A DNA stretch of 40,036 nucleotides, taken from contig JAGWSG010000233.1 in NCBI GenBank assembly GCA_028876335.1, positions 1 to 40,036 of the forward strand, read 5' to 3'. The DNA comes from Acidobacteriota bacterium. Its GTDB lineage: Bacteria > Acidobacteriota > Terriglobia > Terriglobales > Acidobacteriaceae. Each line of letters begins with the position of its first letter. Position 1 is the stretch's first letter. Below, piece by piece: positions 1-8,751 of this stretch. The position numbers and the translations under genes were made by a program. Under the pieces are notes generated by a model. The model ran no database searches, was not told the DNA's origin, and worked only from the letters and a program-made list of their open reading frames with translations.

Positions 1-1691
1 AACGAAATGACGGCGCCGGCCAGCATTATCTTTTCCGTATGCGCATGGCTGCGGGCCTGCTGGCACTGATGCTGTCAGCAATTGCATTCTTTGCGGCGCG
101 AGAATGGTTTGGCGAGGTTGCAGGCGTGCTGGCGATGGTGCTGGTGGTTTTTGAGCCGAATATTGCCGGCCACTCTGCGCTCGTGACTACAGACATTGGC
201 GTGACGCTCTTTTTTGTGTGGAGTGTCTATGCTTTCTATCGCTATGTTTCGAAGCCGACGCAGCTGAGGCTGCTTGCCGCCGGGGTTGTAGCAGGATTAC
301 TACTATCCACGAAGCACTCCGGCATTCTGCTGGCGCCGATGCTCCTGCTTCTAATCGTGTGGGAAGTGATCTTTGCCGAGCGCGGTAAGAGAGGTCGTGT
401 GGCGTTGCGGCTCAGTGGCGCTTTTGCCGCGATTGTTGTCATCGGCGTTGTGATTCTCTGGGCCTTCTATGGCTTCCGTTACGCGGCGCGGCCCCATGGA
501 TTTCCCTTCCCAACGGTCGCCGAGTACGCACAGCCGCTCAGCCATTTTGACCAATCCGCAGTTATTTTTATCGACCGGATGCACCTGCTGCCGCAGTCGT
601 ACATGATTGGCCTCATCGACGTTAAGCGCATGGCGCAGTTCTACCCGACCTTTGTACTGGGCAAGCAGATTGCGCACGGCATCTGGTGGTACTTTCCACT
701 GGTCATCCTGATCAAGACAACTCTTGGGATGCTTGCACTGGTCGTATTGTCGCTCGTAGCTGCATTTACCGGCCGCATGCAAAATCGCCGGGCGCTGGCT
801 TTCATTTTGATTCCGTGGGTGACGTACCTTGCGATTGCCATGGCCGCGGGAATGAATATTGGCGCGAGGCATATTCTTCCGCTCTATGCATTCGCCGCAA
901 TATTGTGCGGCGGAGGCATTGTGGCGTGGGCCAAAGAGAGCAGGAAATGGAAGTGGATTTCAGGCGGCCTGGTTGCTGCGCAAGTGGTGTCGATGCTCTT
1001 TGCGTTTCCCAATTACATTCCGTATGCGAATGAGGCGTGGGGTGGTTCGTCGAATACGTATAAGTTGCTGAGCGACGCGAATGCGGATTGGGGTCAGCAG
1101 CTCTACCAGGTGAAGGCCTGGCAGGACGCACATCCGGGGCAGGAGTGCTGGTTCGCCTACTTCGCCTACCCTGAGGTCGATCCGGCAACCTATGGAATTA
1201 GATGTCATCATCTGCCCAACATAGACACATTCTGGCTGGGAGGTATCGACTCCACTCCAGCCAAAGTGCAAGGTGCTGTTTTGCTGAGTGCAGGTGACTG
1301 GAGCGGCTGCGAGTGGCCAAGTGAGAGATTGAATCCATACCGCTCATTCCTAACGAAGAAGCCCAATACGTTGATCGACAACGGCGTGCTTGTTTACGAA
1401 GGATCGTTTGATCTGACGCAAGCCGCTGCTTTGAGCCGGGCTATCCAAGCCTACCAACTGGAATGGCGAGGCAATGCGAAAGATGCATTGCCGCTGGCAC
1501 GTGAGGCTGTCGTAATTGACCCGACAGACATCATGTCGCAATCGGCATTGGGTGATTCAGCAGCCGCACTTGGGTTGAAGGACGAAGCGCGCACAGCCTG
1601 GACTGCGGCACTGAACCAGGCAAAGCAACTGGAACCCGAGGCGCAAACCAGCTATGTACCGGATTTGGAGGAAAAGCTGGGGAAGCTGTAG
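1..1691 (+). CDS. GT-C/ArnT-like membrane glycosyltransferase with C-terminal TPR-like tail (5' partial)
   Basis: The frame is open to the left edge: codons before the first ATG (39) read R-N-D-G-A-G-Q-H-Y-L-F-R. This resembles the loop and helix start found inside GT39/PMT-type transferases, so the true start probably lies outside the window and ATG 39 is internal. About 562 residues are visible. Many hydrophobic helices follow, with the family-like pattern of a helix, a short basic loop (AREWFG), another helix and then HSALVTTDIG, as in polyprenyl-phosphate-sugar-dependent GT-C enzymes. The last ~85 residues are soluble and helical (QAYQLEWRGNAKDALPLAREA, then an ALGDSAAALG unit) and look like one or two TPR repeats. 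Expected role: transfer of a lipid-linked sugar to an acceptor at the outer face of the inner membrane. Substrate cannot be told; the catalytic first loop is outside the window. Converges on gyrA. Confidence 0.75.
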   Translation, partial: RNDGAGQHYLFRMRMAAGLLALMLSAIAFFAAREWFGEVAGVLAMVLVVFEPNIAGHSALVTTDIGVTLFFVWSVYAFYRYVSKPTQLRLLAAGVVAGLLLSTKHSGILLAPMLLLLIVWEVIFAERGKRGRVALRLSGAFAAIVVIGVVILWAFYGFRYAARPHGFPFPTVAEYAQPLSHFDQSAVIFIDRMHLLPQSYMIGLIDVKRMAQFYPTFVLGKQIAHGIWWYFPLVILIKTTLGMLALVVLSLVAAFTGRMQNRRALAFILIPWVTYLAIAMAAGMNIGARHILPLYAFAAILCGGGIVAWAKESRKWKWISGGLVAAQVVSMLFAFPNYIPYANEAWGGSSNTYKLLSDANADWGQQLYQVKAWQDAHPGQECWFAYFAYPEVDPATYGIRCHHLPNIDTFWLGGIDSTPAKVQGAVLLSAGDWSGCEWPSERLNPYRSFLTKKPNTLIDNGVLVYEGSFDLTQAAALSRAIQAYQLEWRGNAKDALPLAREAVVIDPTDIMSQSALGDSAAALGLKDEARTAWTAALNQAKQLEPEAQTSYVPDLEEKLGKL

Positions 1692-1703
1692 GACCTGAAA
1701 GGA

Positions 1704-1736
1704 AAAATTCCGCTTCTTTACGAGAAGCGGAATTTT
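1704..1736. terminator. Bidirectional intrinsic terminator between the glycosyltransferase and gyrA
   Basis: A perfect 14-bp inverted repeat (1704-1717 with 1723-1736, loop TTACG) lies between the two convergent stop codons. The arms end in A4/T4, so each strand gives a T-run at the 3' side of the hairpin. It can terminate both the plus-strand glycosyltransferase and minus-strand gyrA. Confidence 0.85.
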
Positions 1737-1752
1737 CTCTGTCGACTTAGAG

Positions 1753-4332
1753 TCACTGGATCAGCGACCCCTGGTCGTCGTCCTTGGCCAGTTCCTCAGG
1801 AGGAATGATGACCGCGGCGGCTACCTTGTCGTCGTCGTCAAGGTTAAGCAAGCGGACACCTTGTGTGGCACGGCCTGCCGCACGGACGCTCTTAGTATCA
1901 ATTCGAATGATCTTGCCGAACTGGCTGATGACCATCAGTTCACTGGTGTCATCGACGAGCTGAATGGTATTCACGCGGCCAATGCGGTCCGTGACGGCCA
2001 TGTTCTTGACGCCCTTACCACCACGTGACTGCAGGCGATACTCCTCAACGTTGGTGCGCTTGCCGAAACCATTCTCCGTGACGGCGAGAATGCGGTACGC
2101 GCCTTCCTCGTGTTCTTTGGGAGTGACTGCGGCGCCGACGACATAATCGTTCTTCTTCAGTTCAATGCCACGCACACCGCGGGCTGGACGGCCCATGGAG
2201 CGTACGTCTGACTCGTCAAAGCGTATGGCCATGCCGAGGTGGGTGGCGAGGAAGATGATTTGCGAACCGTCGGTGATGCTGGCGGTGACGAGATCGTCTT
2301 CATCGTCGATGCCAATGGCGATGATGCCGCGCGACATGACGTTGGAGAAGTCCTTGAGCGGCGTTTTCTTGACCGTGCCATTGCGTGTTGCGAAGAAGAT
2401 GAACTTCCCTTCTTCTTCTAGGTCGCGTACGGCAAGAATGGCACGGACGTTTTCGCCTGGCTGCAGGTTGAGCAGAATGTTGATGCTCTTGCCCTTGCCG
2501 GCTGCACCGACGTCGGGAATCTCATAGACCTTGAGCCAGTAGACGCGGCCCGTGTTGGTGAAACAGAGTAGATAGGCGTGCGTCGAGTCAACGATGAGCT
2601 GTGCGACAAAGTCTTCTTCGCGCGTCTTCATGCCCATGCGCCCTGTGCCGCCGCGGCGCTGCTGGCGATAGACACTGATGGGCGTGCGCTTGAGGTAGCC
2701 CTGATGGGAGACCGTGACAGCAACCTGCTCATCTGCAATCAGGTCTTCAAGCTGAATTTCAGCGGACTCGTCGATGATTTGCGTGCGACGCGCGTCGCCG
2801 TACTTGTCGCGGACTTCTTCGAGTTCTTTAACGATGACCGCGCGCAGCTTCTTGTCGCTGGCGAGAATTTCCTCGTACTCGGCGATTTTCTTTCGGATCT
2901 CGGCGAGTTCGTTGAGGATTTCGTCGACCGAGAACTGCGTGAGGCGGTACAACTGCAATTCGAGGATAGCGTCGACCTGACGCAGCGTAAGACCCTTTTC
3001 TTCTTCGGGGCGGCGTTCGCGACCGAGGCTGATGACAATATCCTTGCCCTTGCCCCAGACGTAGAGGTTTTCGCGGGCTTCAGCGCGTGACTTTGAACCA
3101 CGAATAATCTTGATCACGTGGTCGAGATTGTCGATGGCGATCTTGTAGCCTTCGAACTGATGTTCGCGCTCGCGGGCTTTGCGCAGCAGGTACGCGGTAC
3201 GACGCTGGACGACATCGACACGATGGTCGATGAACGCGCGGATGGCCTGATCGAGGCTCATGACCTTCGGCTGGCCCTCATGGACCGCCAGGAAGATCAT
3301 TGAGAAGCTCTCCTGCATGGAGGTGTGCTTGTAGAGCTGGTTGAGGATGATTTCCGGCTGGCCGCCTCGCTTGATCTCAATGACGATGCGCATGCCATCG
3401 CGGTCGCTCTCGTCACGTACGTCGCCGATGTCGTCGATGATCTTGTCATTCACCAGATCGGCTATGCGTTCAATGAGCTTGGCCTTATTAACCTGGTAAG
3501 GAATTTCAGTGACTACGAGTGCCTGCTTATCCTTGGTGATATTCTCGGTGGCCACTTTGGCGCGCATCATGAAGCGGCCGCGGCCTGTGTTGTAGGCCTG
3601 CGCAATACCGGAGCGGCCGTAAAGGAAGCCGCCAGTTGGGAAGTCGGGCCCCTGCACGTGCTTGAGAATTTCTGCCAGTCCAGCCTTAGGATTCTTCACC
3701 AGCTCAATGGCGGCATTGGTCACTTCAGTAAGATTGTGGGGCGGAATATTGGTGGCCATGCCGACGGCAATGCCGTTGGAGCCATTGACGATCAGAGTCG
3801 GAATCCTCGTGGGCAGTACAGTGGGCTCTTCGATTGTCTCGTCGAAGTTGGCCATCATATCGACAGTTTCCATGTCGATATCGGCCATCATCTCTTCGGC
3901 GATGCGCTCCATGCGGCATTCGGTGTAACGGTACGCTGCGGGCGGGTCGCCATCGACCGAACCGAAATTGCCCTGACCGTCAACCAACGGATAGCGCAGC
4001 GACCATGGCTGAGCCATGCGCACCAGAGCGTCATAGACAGACGAGTCGCCGTGGGGGTGGTACTTCTTCAAACACTCGCCAACCACGCCGGCGCATTTCG
4101 AATAGCGCTTGTTGTGCTGCAGGCCCTCGCGATCCATGGCCGTAAGGATGCGACGATGGACGGGCTTGAGGCCGTCACGAGCATCAGGCAGTGCGCGCCC
4201 CACAATGACTGACATGGAGTAGGCCAGATACGACCGGCGCATCTCCTCTTCAATGTTCATTGGGAGGAAGTTGGTGCCGCTTGGCGGATTGCCGCCGTCG
4301 AGAGGGAGCTGGGGATTCTTTTCGTCTGCCAT
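1753..4332 (-). CDS. gyrA: DNA gyrase subunit A
   Basis: Breakage-reunion subunit of gyrase, which introduces negative supercoils with GyrB. The protein is 859 aa, normal for GyrA. The N-terminal winged-helix/tower region carries the catalytic tyrosine in RYTE (Tyr136). The positions equivalent to E. coli Ser83 and Asp87 are Ser97 and Asp101 (motif HPHGDSSVYD), so the quinolone-determining region looks wild type. A GyrA box, QRRGGTG, is present near residue 565. It is followed by the beta-pinwheel C-terminal domain with repeated G-K-G/R-G motifs, which separates GyrA from ParC. The tail is acidic (LDDDDK, KDDDQ). No gyrB is adjacent. The 5' leader is about 70 nt if the TAAAAT box at 4411-4416 is the promoter. 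ATG 4332 gives the usual short lead-in to NFLPMNIEEEM. Confidence 0.97.
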   Translation of the reverse strand: MADEKNPQLPLDGGNPPSGTNFLPMNIEEEMRRSYLAYSMSVIVGRALPDARDGLKPVHRRILTAMDREGLQHNKRYSKCAGVVGECLKKYHPHGDSSVYDALVRMAQPWSLRYPLVDGQGNFGSVDGDPPAAYRYTECRMERIAEEMMADIDMETVDMMANFDETIEEPTVLPTRIPTLIVNGSNGIAVGMATNIPPHNLTEVTNAAIELVKNPKAGLAEILKHVQGPDFPTGGFLYGRSGIAQAYNTGRGRFMMRAKVATENITKDKQALVVTEIPYQVNKAKLIERIADLVNDKIIDDIGDVRDESDRDGMRIVIEIKRGGQPEIILNQLYKHTSMQESFSMIFLAVHEGQPKVMSLDQAIRAFIDHRVDVVQRRTAYLLRKAREREHQFEGYKIAIDNLDHVIKIIRGSKSRAEARENLYVWGKGKDIVISLGRERRPEEEKGLTLRQVDAILELQLYRLTQFSVDEILNELAEIRKKIAEYEEILASDKKLRAVIVKELEEVRDKYGDARRTQIIDESAEIQLEDLIADEQVAVTVSHQGYLKRTPISVYRQQRRGGTGRMGMKTREEDFVAQLIVDSTHAYLLCFTNTGRVYWLKVYEIPDVGAAGKGKSINILLNLQPGENVRAILAVRDLEEEGKFIFFATRNGTVKKTPLKDFSNVMSRGIIAIGIDDEDDLVTASITDGSQIIFLATHLGMAIRFDESDVRSMGRPARGVRGIELKKNDYVVGAAVTPKEHEEGAYRILAVTENGFGKRTNVEEYRLQSRGGKGVKNMAVTDRIGRVNTIQLVDDTSELMVISQFGKIIRIDTKSVRAAGRATQGVRLLNLDDDDKVAAAVIIPPEELAKDDDQGSLIQ

Positions 4333-4410
4333 AGAAGTCTCGGAACCCGTTCAAAAGCGGCAGGATGTGTCCGGAAACGCTGGGCCGGCCTGGGACGGGC
4401 TCAAAGCACT

Positions 4411-4416
4411 ATTTTA
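4411..4416 (-). promoter_or_regulatory. Possible gyrA promoter (-10 TAAAAT)
   Basis: On the minus strand, TAAAAT preceded by GG lies about 80 nt before the gyrA ATG. A weak TTGCTC -35 stands 18 bp upstream. A perfect TTGACA also occurs at 4450-4455, but its 33-bp spacing does not fit this -10. The rest of 4333-4607 shows no gene. Confidence 0.35.
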
Positions 4417-4607
4417 CCTTCTGGAAGGGGTGCGGAGCAAGGCTGAGGTTGTCAAATAAGTCATTCTTTTGCTTTATTTTAGGAGAAATGCGGCGGGGCA
4501 GTGGCGGGAAGTGGGAAATGGGTTCATTACCCAGATTTCCGGCATCAATCGTGGGGTGAAATTCCTGTGGCTTCGCCAGCTACTTGGCGTTGGCTGGTGA
4601 AATTTGC

Positions 4608-5822
4608 CTAGATCAATCCCGGCAAGCTCAGAAGGCAAAAGACAACTTGAAGGCCAACGAGCGCGCCAGCCGCCAAGACCGCCACCTTGCGGTGTGGTGT
4701 TTCAAATGCGTCAGCGAATACTCCACCCACAAAGGTAAGAAGGAATGGGATCGACCAGATCCACGGACTGGACGGAACCCCGGTGGTGATAAGCAAGACC
4801 AGGATGATGAAGCAGAACAGGGGTGTTGTATTGCCGAAATAACGCGACCGCCTGGACCCGAGATAAAGAATTGCAGAAGCGGCAGCAGCCAGTGTGATAC
4901 CCGCGCTGCCGAGCGTGGAAAAGAAGCGCCGCGCCGGATCGAAAGAAATCCAAAGGAAACCGGCTGCGGAACGAAACACGTAGCTGAAAGGGTCTGGAGA
5001 AAAACCGTAGCAGGCAAAAAGGAAGATGATTGCCCCCAGTGAAGCCAACATGACAACGGGCAGCACCTGGGTCCGGCGGCCCTCGGCCACCCAGAGCATG
5101 AGCAGCAGGCCGAGTAGAGCAATTACGGGAAGTGCAGCTATGTGGCTGGCCGCGGCAATGCTGAAACTGGCAGTCAAAAGGACAATTCGGGGACGCCACT
5201 TGCGGCGAGGCCCCTGCATGGCGTGCGCAACGCCAATGCATGTGTAGATGCCTCCGTAGACTCCGAGTGCGGTAAAGATCTCCGGGCTGGGCGAGACACA
5301 TGCGCGCAGAATTGCGGGCGAAAAGCAGTACAGGGAAAGAGCCAAATAGCCGCCAAGGTTGCCGTACAGACGGCGTGAAACCCACCAGATGCCGGCACCT
5401 AGCATGCAGCCAGCGGCGAGAAACGGCAGACGAAGCAGGAGGAGGATGTGCGTGAGCTGATGACGCAGTTCCCATGCACTTACGCGGGTGTTATCGCTCT
5501 CGGGAAGAACGCGGTCTTCTGGCTTGCGGAAGTGATCCAGGCCTCGTTCGAGAAGGACGTTGAGCGTAAGAGGCAATCCGGCCATACGGTAAGCGAGAAT
5601 GCCGTCGGAAATGTTGCCGCAACTGGTGTAATAGCCAGCTAGCGGAGAGGGCTTTTCCCAAGTCTCTCGTCCGCACCGTGCGAATTTGTAGTCCTGATCA
5701 GAAAGGGTCTGGCGGCTGGTAAGCCACAGGCCCTGCGCCAGAAACATGAGCAGCATGAGGGCTGCAATGCGCTGGGGCAAGTTAAAGCGGAATCGGCGTA
5801 GACGGGAGAACCGGTGAGTCAT
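4608..5822 (-). CDS. Multi-pass membrane protein, GT-C glycosyltransferase-like
   Basis: 404 aa with an N-terminal membrane helix (about 18-35), an extracytoplasmic stretch of about 80 residues containing two cysteines (CGRE, SCGN), then eight or more further helices. The segment RLPFLAAGCMLGAGIWWVSR followed by RLYGNLGGYLALSLYCFSPA has the helix-loop-helix pattern of GT39/ArnT-like enzymes and resembles the glycosyltransferase at the left edge. It is shorter than typical GT39 members and lacks their large C-terminal periplasmic domain. SDQDY in the first loop could supply the acidic residues, but this is only a suggestion. Function and substrate are not known. An alternative is a non-catalytic membrane protein of the same fold. 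It lies downstream of the lipoprotein gene on the same strand, separated by a hairpin. Confidence 0.7.
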   Translation of the reverse strand: MTHRFSRLRRFRFNLPQRIAALMLLMFLAQGLWLTSRQTLSDQDYKFARCGRETWEKPSPLAGYYTSCGNISDGILAYRMAGLPLTLNVLLERGLDHFRKPEDRVLPESDNTRVSAWELRHQLTHILLLLRLPFLAAGCMLGAGIWWVSRRLYGNLGGYLALSLYCFSPAILRACVSPSPEIFTALGVYGGIYTCIGVAHAMQGPRRKWRPRIVLLTASFSIAAASHIAALPVIALLGLLLMLWVAEGRRTQVLPVVMLASLGAIIFLFACYGFSPDPFSYVFRSAAGFLWISFDPARRFFSTLGSAGITLAAAASAILYLGSRRSRYFGNTTPLFCFIILVLLITTGVPSSPWIWSIPFLLTFVGGVFADAFETPHRKVAVLAAGALVGLQVVFCLLSLPGLI

Positions 5823-5882
5823 TAGATAACAAGACGGACTTTACCAGTCTAAATGCGATAGTTGGGGTGGAGCGGAAAGCAT

Positions 5883-5908
5883 GAACGCCGCCCGTAAAGG
5901 CGGCGTTC
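5883..5908 (-). terminator. Terminator-like hairpin after the lipoprotein gene
   Basis: A 10-bp perfect GC-rich stem (GAACGCCGCC with GGCGGCGTTC, 6-nt loop) lies 29 nt past the stop of the Ig-like lipoprotein gene. The downstream T content on the minus strand is weak, so termination may be partial or factor-assisted. Confidence 0.5.
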
Positions 5909-5936
5909 GAGAGCGCTGTGGAGATTTCTGCGCGGA

Positions 5937-6605
5937 CTATTGCACAGTGAGTGTAGTAGTTGCTGTCGCCTGTGTTCCATCGGGGTTGGTATAGGTGGCC
6001 ATGATTGCCGTGGTACCGGCTGCGAGGCCCGTAGCAACACCAGTAGTGGAGTTGATGGTTGCAATCGCTGGATTGCTGGATGTCCATAGAGAATTGGTAG
6101 TCAAGTTCTGCTGTGTTCCACCACCGGTGGTCCCAACAACAGAAAAGGCTTCTGTTTGAGCGACGTTAATCGTCGGATTCGTTGGCGAGATGGTCAAACT
6201 CGTAATATTGGTCGTGTTTGTGTACTGCGTCACGTTGATTGTTGCAAACGCAGTAACAATGCCATGAAATCCGGGGGCGCTGGCCTCGATCTCGGTCGAG
6301 CCATAGGCCAAGCAGGTAGGTGTTGCAGTTCCGCCGTTCGTGATAGTTACCATCTGAGGAGTCAACGACGTCCAGGTCACCGCATTGGTCAGATCTTTCG
6401 TGATCGGAGCATGGTTCGGGTGCGTATAGTAACCCGTGGCTACAAAATTGGTCGAGAGCTGCGTAGTACCGCATTGCGCCAGCTGAACCGAAATGCTGGT
6501 GGGAGTGATCACAATCGAGGTTAAAGAAGGATCATTGGAACAGCTTGTGAGCAGCATTAAGGGGCATGCACACAGCACAGCACTCCAAAGCAAACGATTC
6601 CGCAT
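5937..6605 (-). CDS. Lipoprotein with bacterial Ig-like (Big_2-type) domain
   Basis: The start is set at ATG 6605 because AGGAG lies 5 nt upstream. A longer in-frame start at 6629 would add eight residues before the signal peptide. From 6605 the protein is 222 aa. It begins MRNR and a hydrophobic core, then lipobox LTSC with the cysteine around residue 22, so it should be lipidated and anchored outside the cytoplasmic membrane. The mature part is rich in Thr/Ser/Asn. The C-terminal ~85 residues have the Big_2 pattern (LTISPTNPTINVAQTEAF, then WTSSNPAIATINSTTGVATG and GTTAIMATY). The region before it contains a looser copy (ITPTSISVQLAQCGTTQLS, then VTWTSLTPQMVTI). Such domains usually serve adhesion or cell-surface structure; no specific partner is visible. 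Confidence 0.85.
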   Translation of the reverse strand: MRNRLLWSAVLCACPLMLLTSCSNDPSLTSIVITPTSISVQLAQCGTTQLSTNFVATGYYTHPNHAPITKDLTNAVTWTSLTPQMVTITNGGTATPTCLAYGSTEIEASAPGFHGIVTAFATINVTQYTNTTNITSLTISPTNPTINVAQTEAFSVVGTTGGGTQQNLTTNSLWTSSNPAIATINSTTGVATGLAAGTTAIMATYTNPDGTQATATTTLTVQ

Positions 6606-6859
6606 ACTAACTCCTGGCGTTGCCGCCAATCTGGCTTTGATCTAGGTCTGATTCAGTAACTTTCTTCCTAAAGAGAAAACCGCTGAATCGATGTTCAATT
6701 CATTAAAGCCCGGATATAAACAGTGAAAAATCCGAGCTAATCGCGGCCAGCAGTACAGCTTTGCAACACCGCGACCTACAGCCTAGTCCCACTGACTTAT
6801 CTCGGGATGTGGCGCAATCATACGACAGGTGATTCCGCCCAATCAAAGAAAATCTAGCC

Positions 6860-6874
6860 TTTGAGAGTCTCAAA
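6860..6874. repeat. 15-bp palindrome, possible operator
   Basis: TTTGAGA-G-TCTCAAA is a perfect 7-bp inverted repeat around one base. It lies in the divergent region, about 140 nt before the ruvB-side -10 box. The size and symmetry fit a dimeric regulator site, but no regulator is identified. Confidence 0.35.
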
Positions 6875-7015
6875 AGTTACTTATGTGTGGGGTTTAAAAA
6901 CAGGAACATTCCCGAGAAAGAAATGCGCTCACAGCCACCGTATTTCGCAGGCGCACGACATCGTTCCTAATCCGCTCCGCCGGCGGCCAGTTTGGCCATG
7001 CCCGCCGCCAACCGC

Positions 7016-7021
7016 TACACT
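7016..7021 (+). promoter_or_regulatory. -10-like box directly before ruvB
   Basis: TACACT ends exactly 9 nt before ATG 7031. No Shine-Dalgarno sequence lies between. TTGGCC stands 18 bp upstream as a weak -35. If used, transcription would begin at or within a few bases of the ATG, giving a leaderless mRNA. Confidence 0.45.
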
Positions 7022-7030
7022 GCTGCAATC

Positions 7031-8068
7031 ATGGCATTGGCGCGCGACAATTCACCTGAACGGCTGGTAAGCGCATCCCGCGCCGACGAAGAGCAGAATT
7101 TTGAGCTCAAACTGCGCCCTCGGCTGCTCGGCGAATTCATTGGGCAGTCAAAGGCGAAGGAGCAATTGGCCATTGCGCTGGAGGCTGCCCGCTCACGTGG
7201 CGAGGCGCTGGACCATGTGCTGCTCTTCGGGCCTCCGGGATTGGGAAAGACCACGTTGGCCACTATCATCGCCAATGAGCTTGAAGTCGGCTTCCAGCAG
7301 ACTGCCGGGCCGGCGCTGCAGATCCAGGGCGACCTGACGGCGATTTTGACCAATCTGCGCGACCGGCAGGTACTGTTTCTTGACGAGATTCATCGTCTTC
7401 AACCTGTGATGGAAGAGAAGCTTTATACCGCACTCGAGGATTACAAGCTCGACATCATCATCGGGCAGGGACCGGCTGCGCGTACGCACGTGATGGAGCT
7501 GAAGCCGTTCACCTTTGTGGGAGCCACCACGCGGCCGGGATTGCTTTCGTCGCCGCTGCGCTCGCGGTTCGGCATACTGCTGAGGCTGGAGTTTTACACC
7601 GAAGACGAACTGCGCGTGATTGTGGAGCGGTCGGCCGATGTACTTGGTGTACCGATTGATACGGATGGGGCCGCGGAGATTGCGTTGCGCTCGCGTGGGA
7701 CTCCGCGCATCGCGAATCGGTTGCTGAGACGGGTGCGCGACTATGCGCAGGTGCGGGGATCGGGATCGATTGACCGGCCGACTGCGAATGCCGCACTCAC
7801 AATGCTTGAGGTGGATGCGCATGGTTTCGACGAGATTGACCGGCGGCTTTTGCGCACGATTATTGAGAAGTATGACGGAGGGCCAGTTGGGCTAGGGACG
7901 CTGGCAGCGACTCTGGCTGAGGAAGAAGATGCGCTCGAAGAGGTATACGAGCCGTTTCTGATTCAGATTGGCTTTCTGGATCGCACACCGCGCGGCCGTG
8001 TGGCCACGCGGCTGGCATATGAGCACTTTGGCATTCCGATGCCGGGCAGGCAGAACGGTCTGTTCTAG
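7031..8068 (+). CDS. ruvB: Holliday junction branch-migration ATPase RuvB
   Basis: AAA+ motor of the RuvAB complex, which drives branch migration of Holliday junctions in recombinational repair. From ATG 7031 it is 345 aa, the usual length. Walker A is GPPGLGKT (about 68-75) and Walker B with sensor is LFLDEIHRL (about 115-123). The family features [30 protein letters not shown] with the arginine finger, and the C-terminal winged helix ending [12 protein letters not shown] are all present. Alternative in-frame starts are TTG 6992 and ATG 6998. ATG 7031 is preferred because the extra N-terminus is not family-like and a TACACT box lies 9 nt before 7031. That choice is inference. Neither ruvA nor ruvC is adjacent, so it stands apart from the common ruvCAB cluster. 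Confidence 0.95.
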   Translation: MALARDNSPERLVSASRADEEQNFELKLRPRLLGEFIGQSKAKEQLAIALEAARSRGEALDHVLLFGPPGLGKTTLATIIANELEVGFQQTAGPALQIQGDLTAILTNLRDRQVLFLDEIHRLQPVMEEKLYTALEDYKLDIIIGQGPAARTHVMELKPFTFVGATTRPGLLSSPLRSRFGILLRLEFYTEDELRVIVERSADVLGVPIDTDGAAEIALRSRGTPRIANRLLRRVRDYAQVRGSGSIDRPTANAALTMLEVDAHGFDEIDRRLLRTIIEKYDGGPVGLGTLAATLAEEEDALEEVYEPFLIQIGFLDRTPRGRVATRLAYEHFGIPMPGRQNGLF

Positions 8069-8172
8069 GAGCTCATTGACTGCGCGGCAAAATTGATTGC
8101 CGCTCGTGATCGGGCGGTGCAAGGCACGCAAACTGGTCGCAGCAGCTTTTTGCACCTTTTGGGGAGGCACTC

Positions 8173-8733
8173 ATGGCACTCACAGAATCGACTATGCAAC
8201 TTGGACTTGGGACGATCGCTCCCGATTTCGCATTGATGGATGTAGTTTCGGGCAAGACTGTTCGACGTGACGATCTGAAGGGACAGAAGGCACTTCTGGT
8301 GATGTTTATCTGTACACACTGCCCTTATGTGAAGCACATTGAAAAAGCGCTGGCGAAGCTCAGCAGAGATTATGAAGGCGAGCCCATCGCCATGGTTGCT
8401 ATCAGCAGCAATGACGCGGAGAACTATCCCGACGACGCACCGGCGGGACTGAAGCGCCAAGCGGAGACGATGGGCTTTCGGTTCCCTTACCTCTACGACG
8501 AATCGCAGAGCGTGGCGCGGGCGTACCATGCGGCGTGCACGCCGGATTTCTTTCTCTTTGATGGAGAGCTCAAGCTTGCTTACCGCGGTGAATTTGACCG
8601 CAGCAGGCCGGGCAATGGTTTGCCGGTGACTGGCGAAGATTTGCGGGCGGCAATCGACGCGGCAATTGCGGGCAAGCCGCCGTTGAACGATCAGAGGCCC
8701 TCGATTGGGTGCAACATCAAGTGGAAGGCTTGA
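8173..8733 (+). CDS. Thioredoxin-fold (AhpC/TSA-like) redox protein
   Basis: 186 aa with no signal peptide, so probably cytoplasmic. After a peroxiredoxin-like start (LGTIAPDFALMDVVSGKTV) comes the active-site pair in ICTHCPYVKHIE (CxxC near residues 52-55). The segments AISSNDAENYPDDAP and AACTPDFFLFD contain the conserved cis-Pro region. These match the thioredoxin-like AhpC/TSA subfamily often annotated only as 'thioredoxin family protein'. The CTHC motif suggests disulfide chemistry rather than classical one-Cys peroxidase activity. The start is strongly supported by GGGGAGG 5 nt before ATG, unlike upstream ruvB. The stop sits two bases from the stop of galU on the other strand. Substrate unknown. 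Confidence 0.88.
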   Translation: MALTESTMQLGLGTIAPDFALMDVVSGKTVRRDDLKGQKALLVMFICTHCPYVKHIEKALAKLSRDYEGEPIAMVAISSNDAENYPDDAPAGLKRQAETMGFRFPYLYDESQSVARAYHAACTPDFFLFDGELKLAYRGEFDRSRPGNGLPVTGEDLRAAIDAAIAGKPPLNDQRPSIGCNIKWKA

Positions 8734-8751
8734 ATTATAACGGCAAGCTTT
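8725..8751. terminator. Hairpin overlapping the convergent stops of the thioredoxin-like gene and galU
   Basis: AAGGCTTG (8725-8732) pairs with CAAGCTTT (8744-8751) through one G-U pair, with an 11-nt loop. T residues follow on the plus strand. It spans both stop codons, so it could end both transcripts, but the stem is modest. Confidence 0.45.

Larger units (their letters stand above)
6606..7030. other. Divergent intergenic region between the lipoprotein gene and ruvB
   Basis: About 425 bases with no convincing gene. It holds the lipoprotein's leader, a 15-bp odd palindrome at 6860-6874, and the ruvB -10-like box at 7016-7021. Short open frames here (such as 6861-7070) have no ribosome-binding site or recognisable product. 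Confidence 0.6.

Noticed and set aside
3325..4212. 295-aa open frame antisense to gyrA
   Set aside because: It lies wholly inside conserved gyrA coding sequence; it is a GC-rich shadow frame with no recognisable product.
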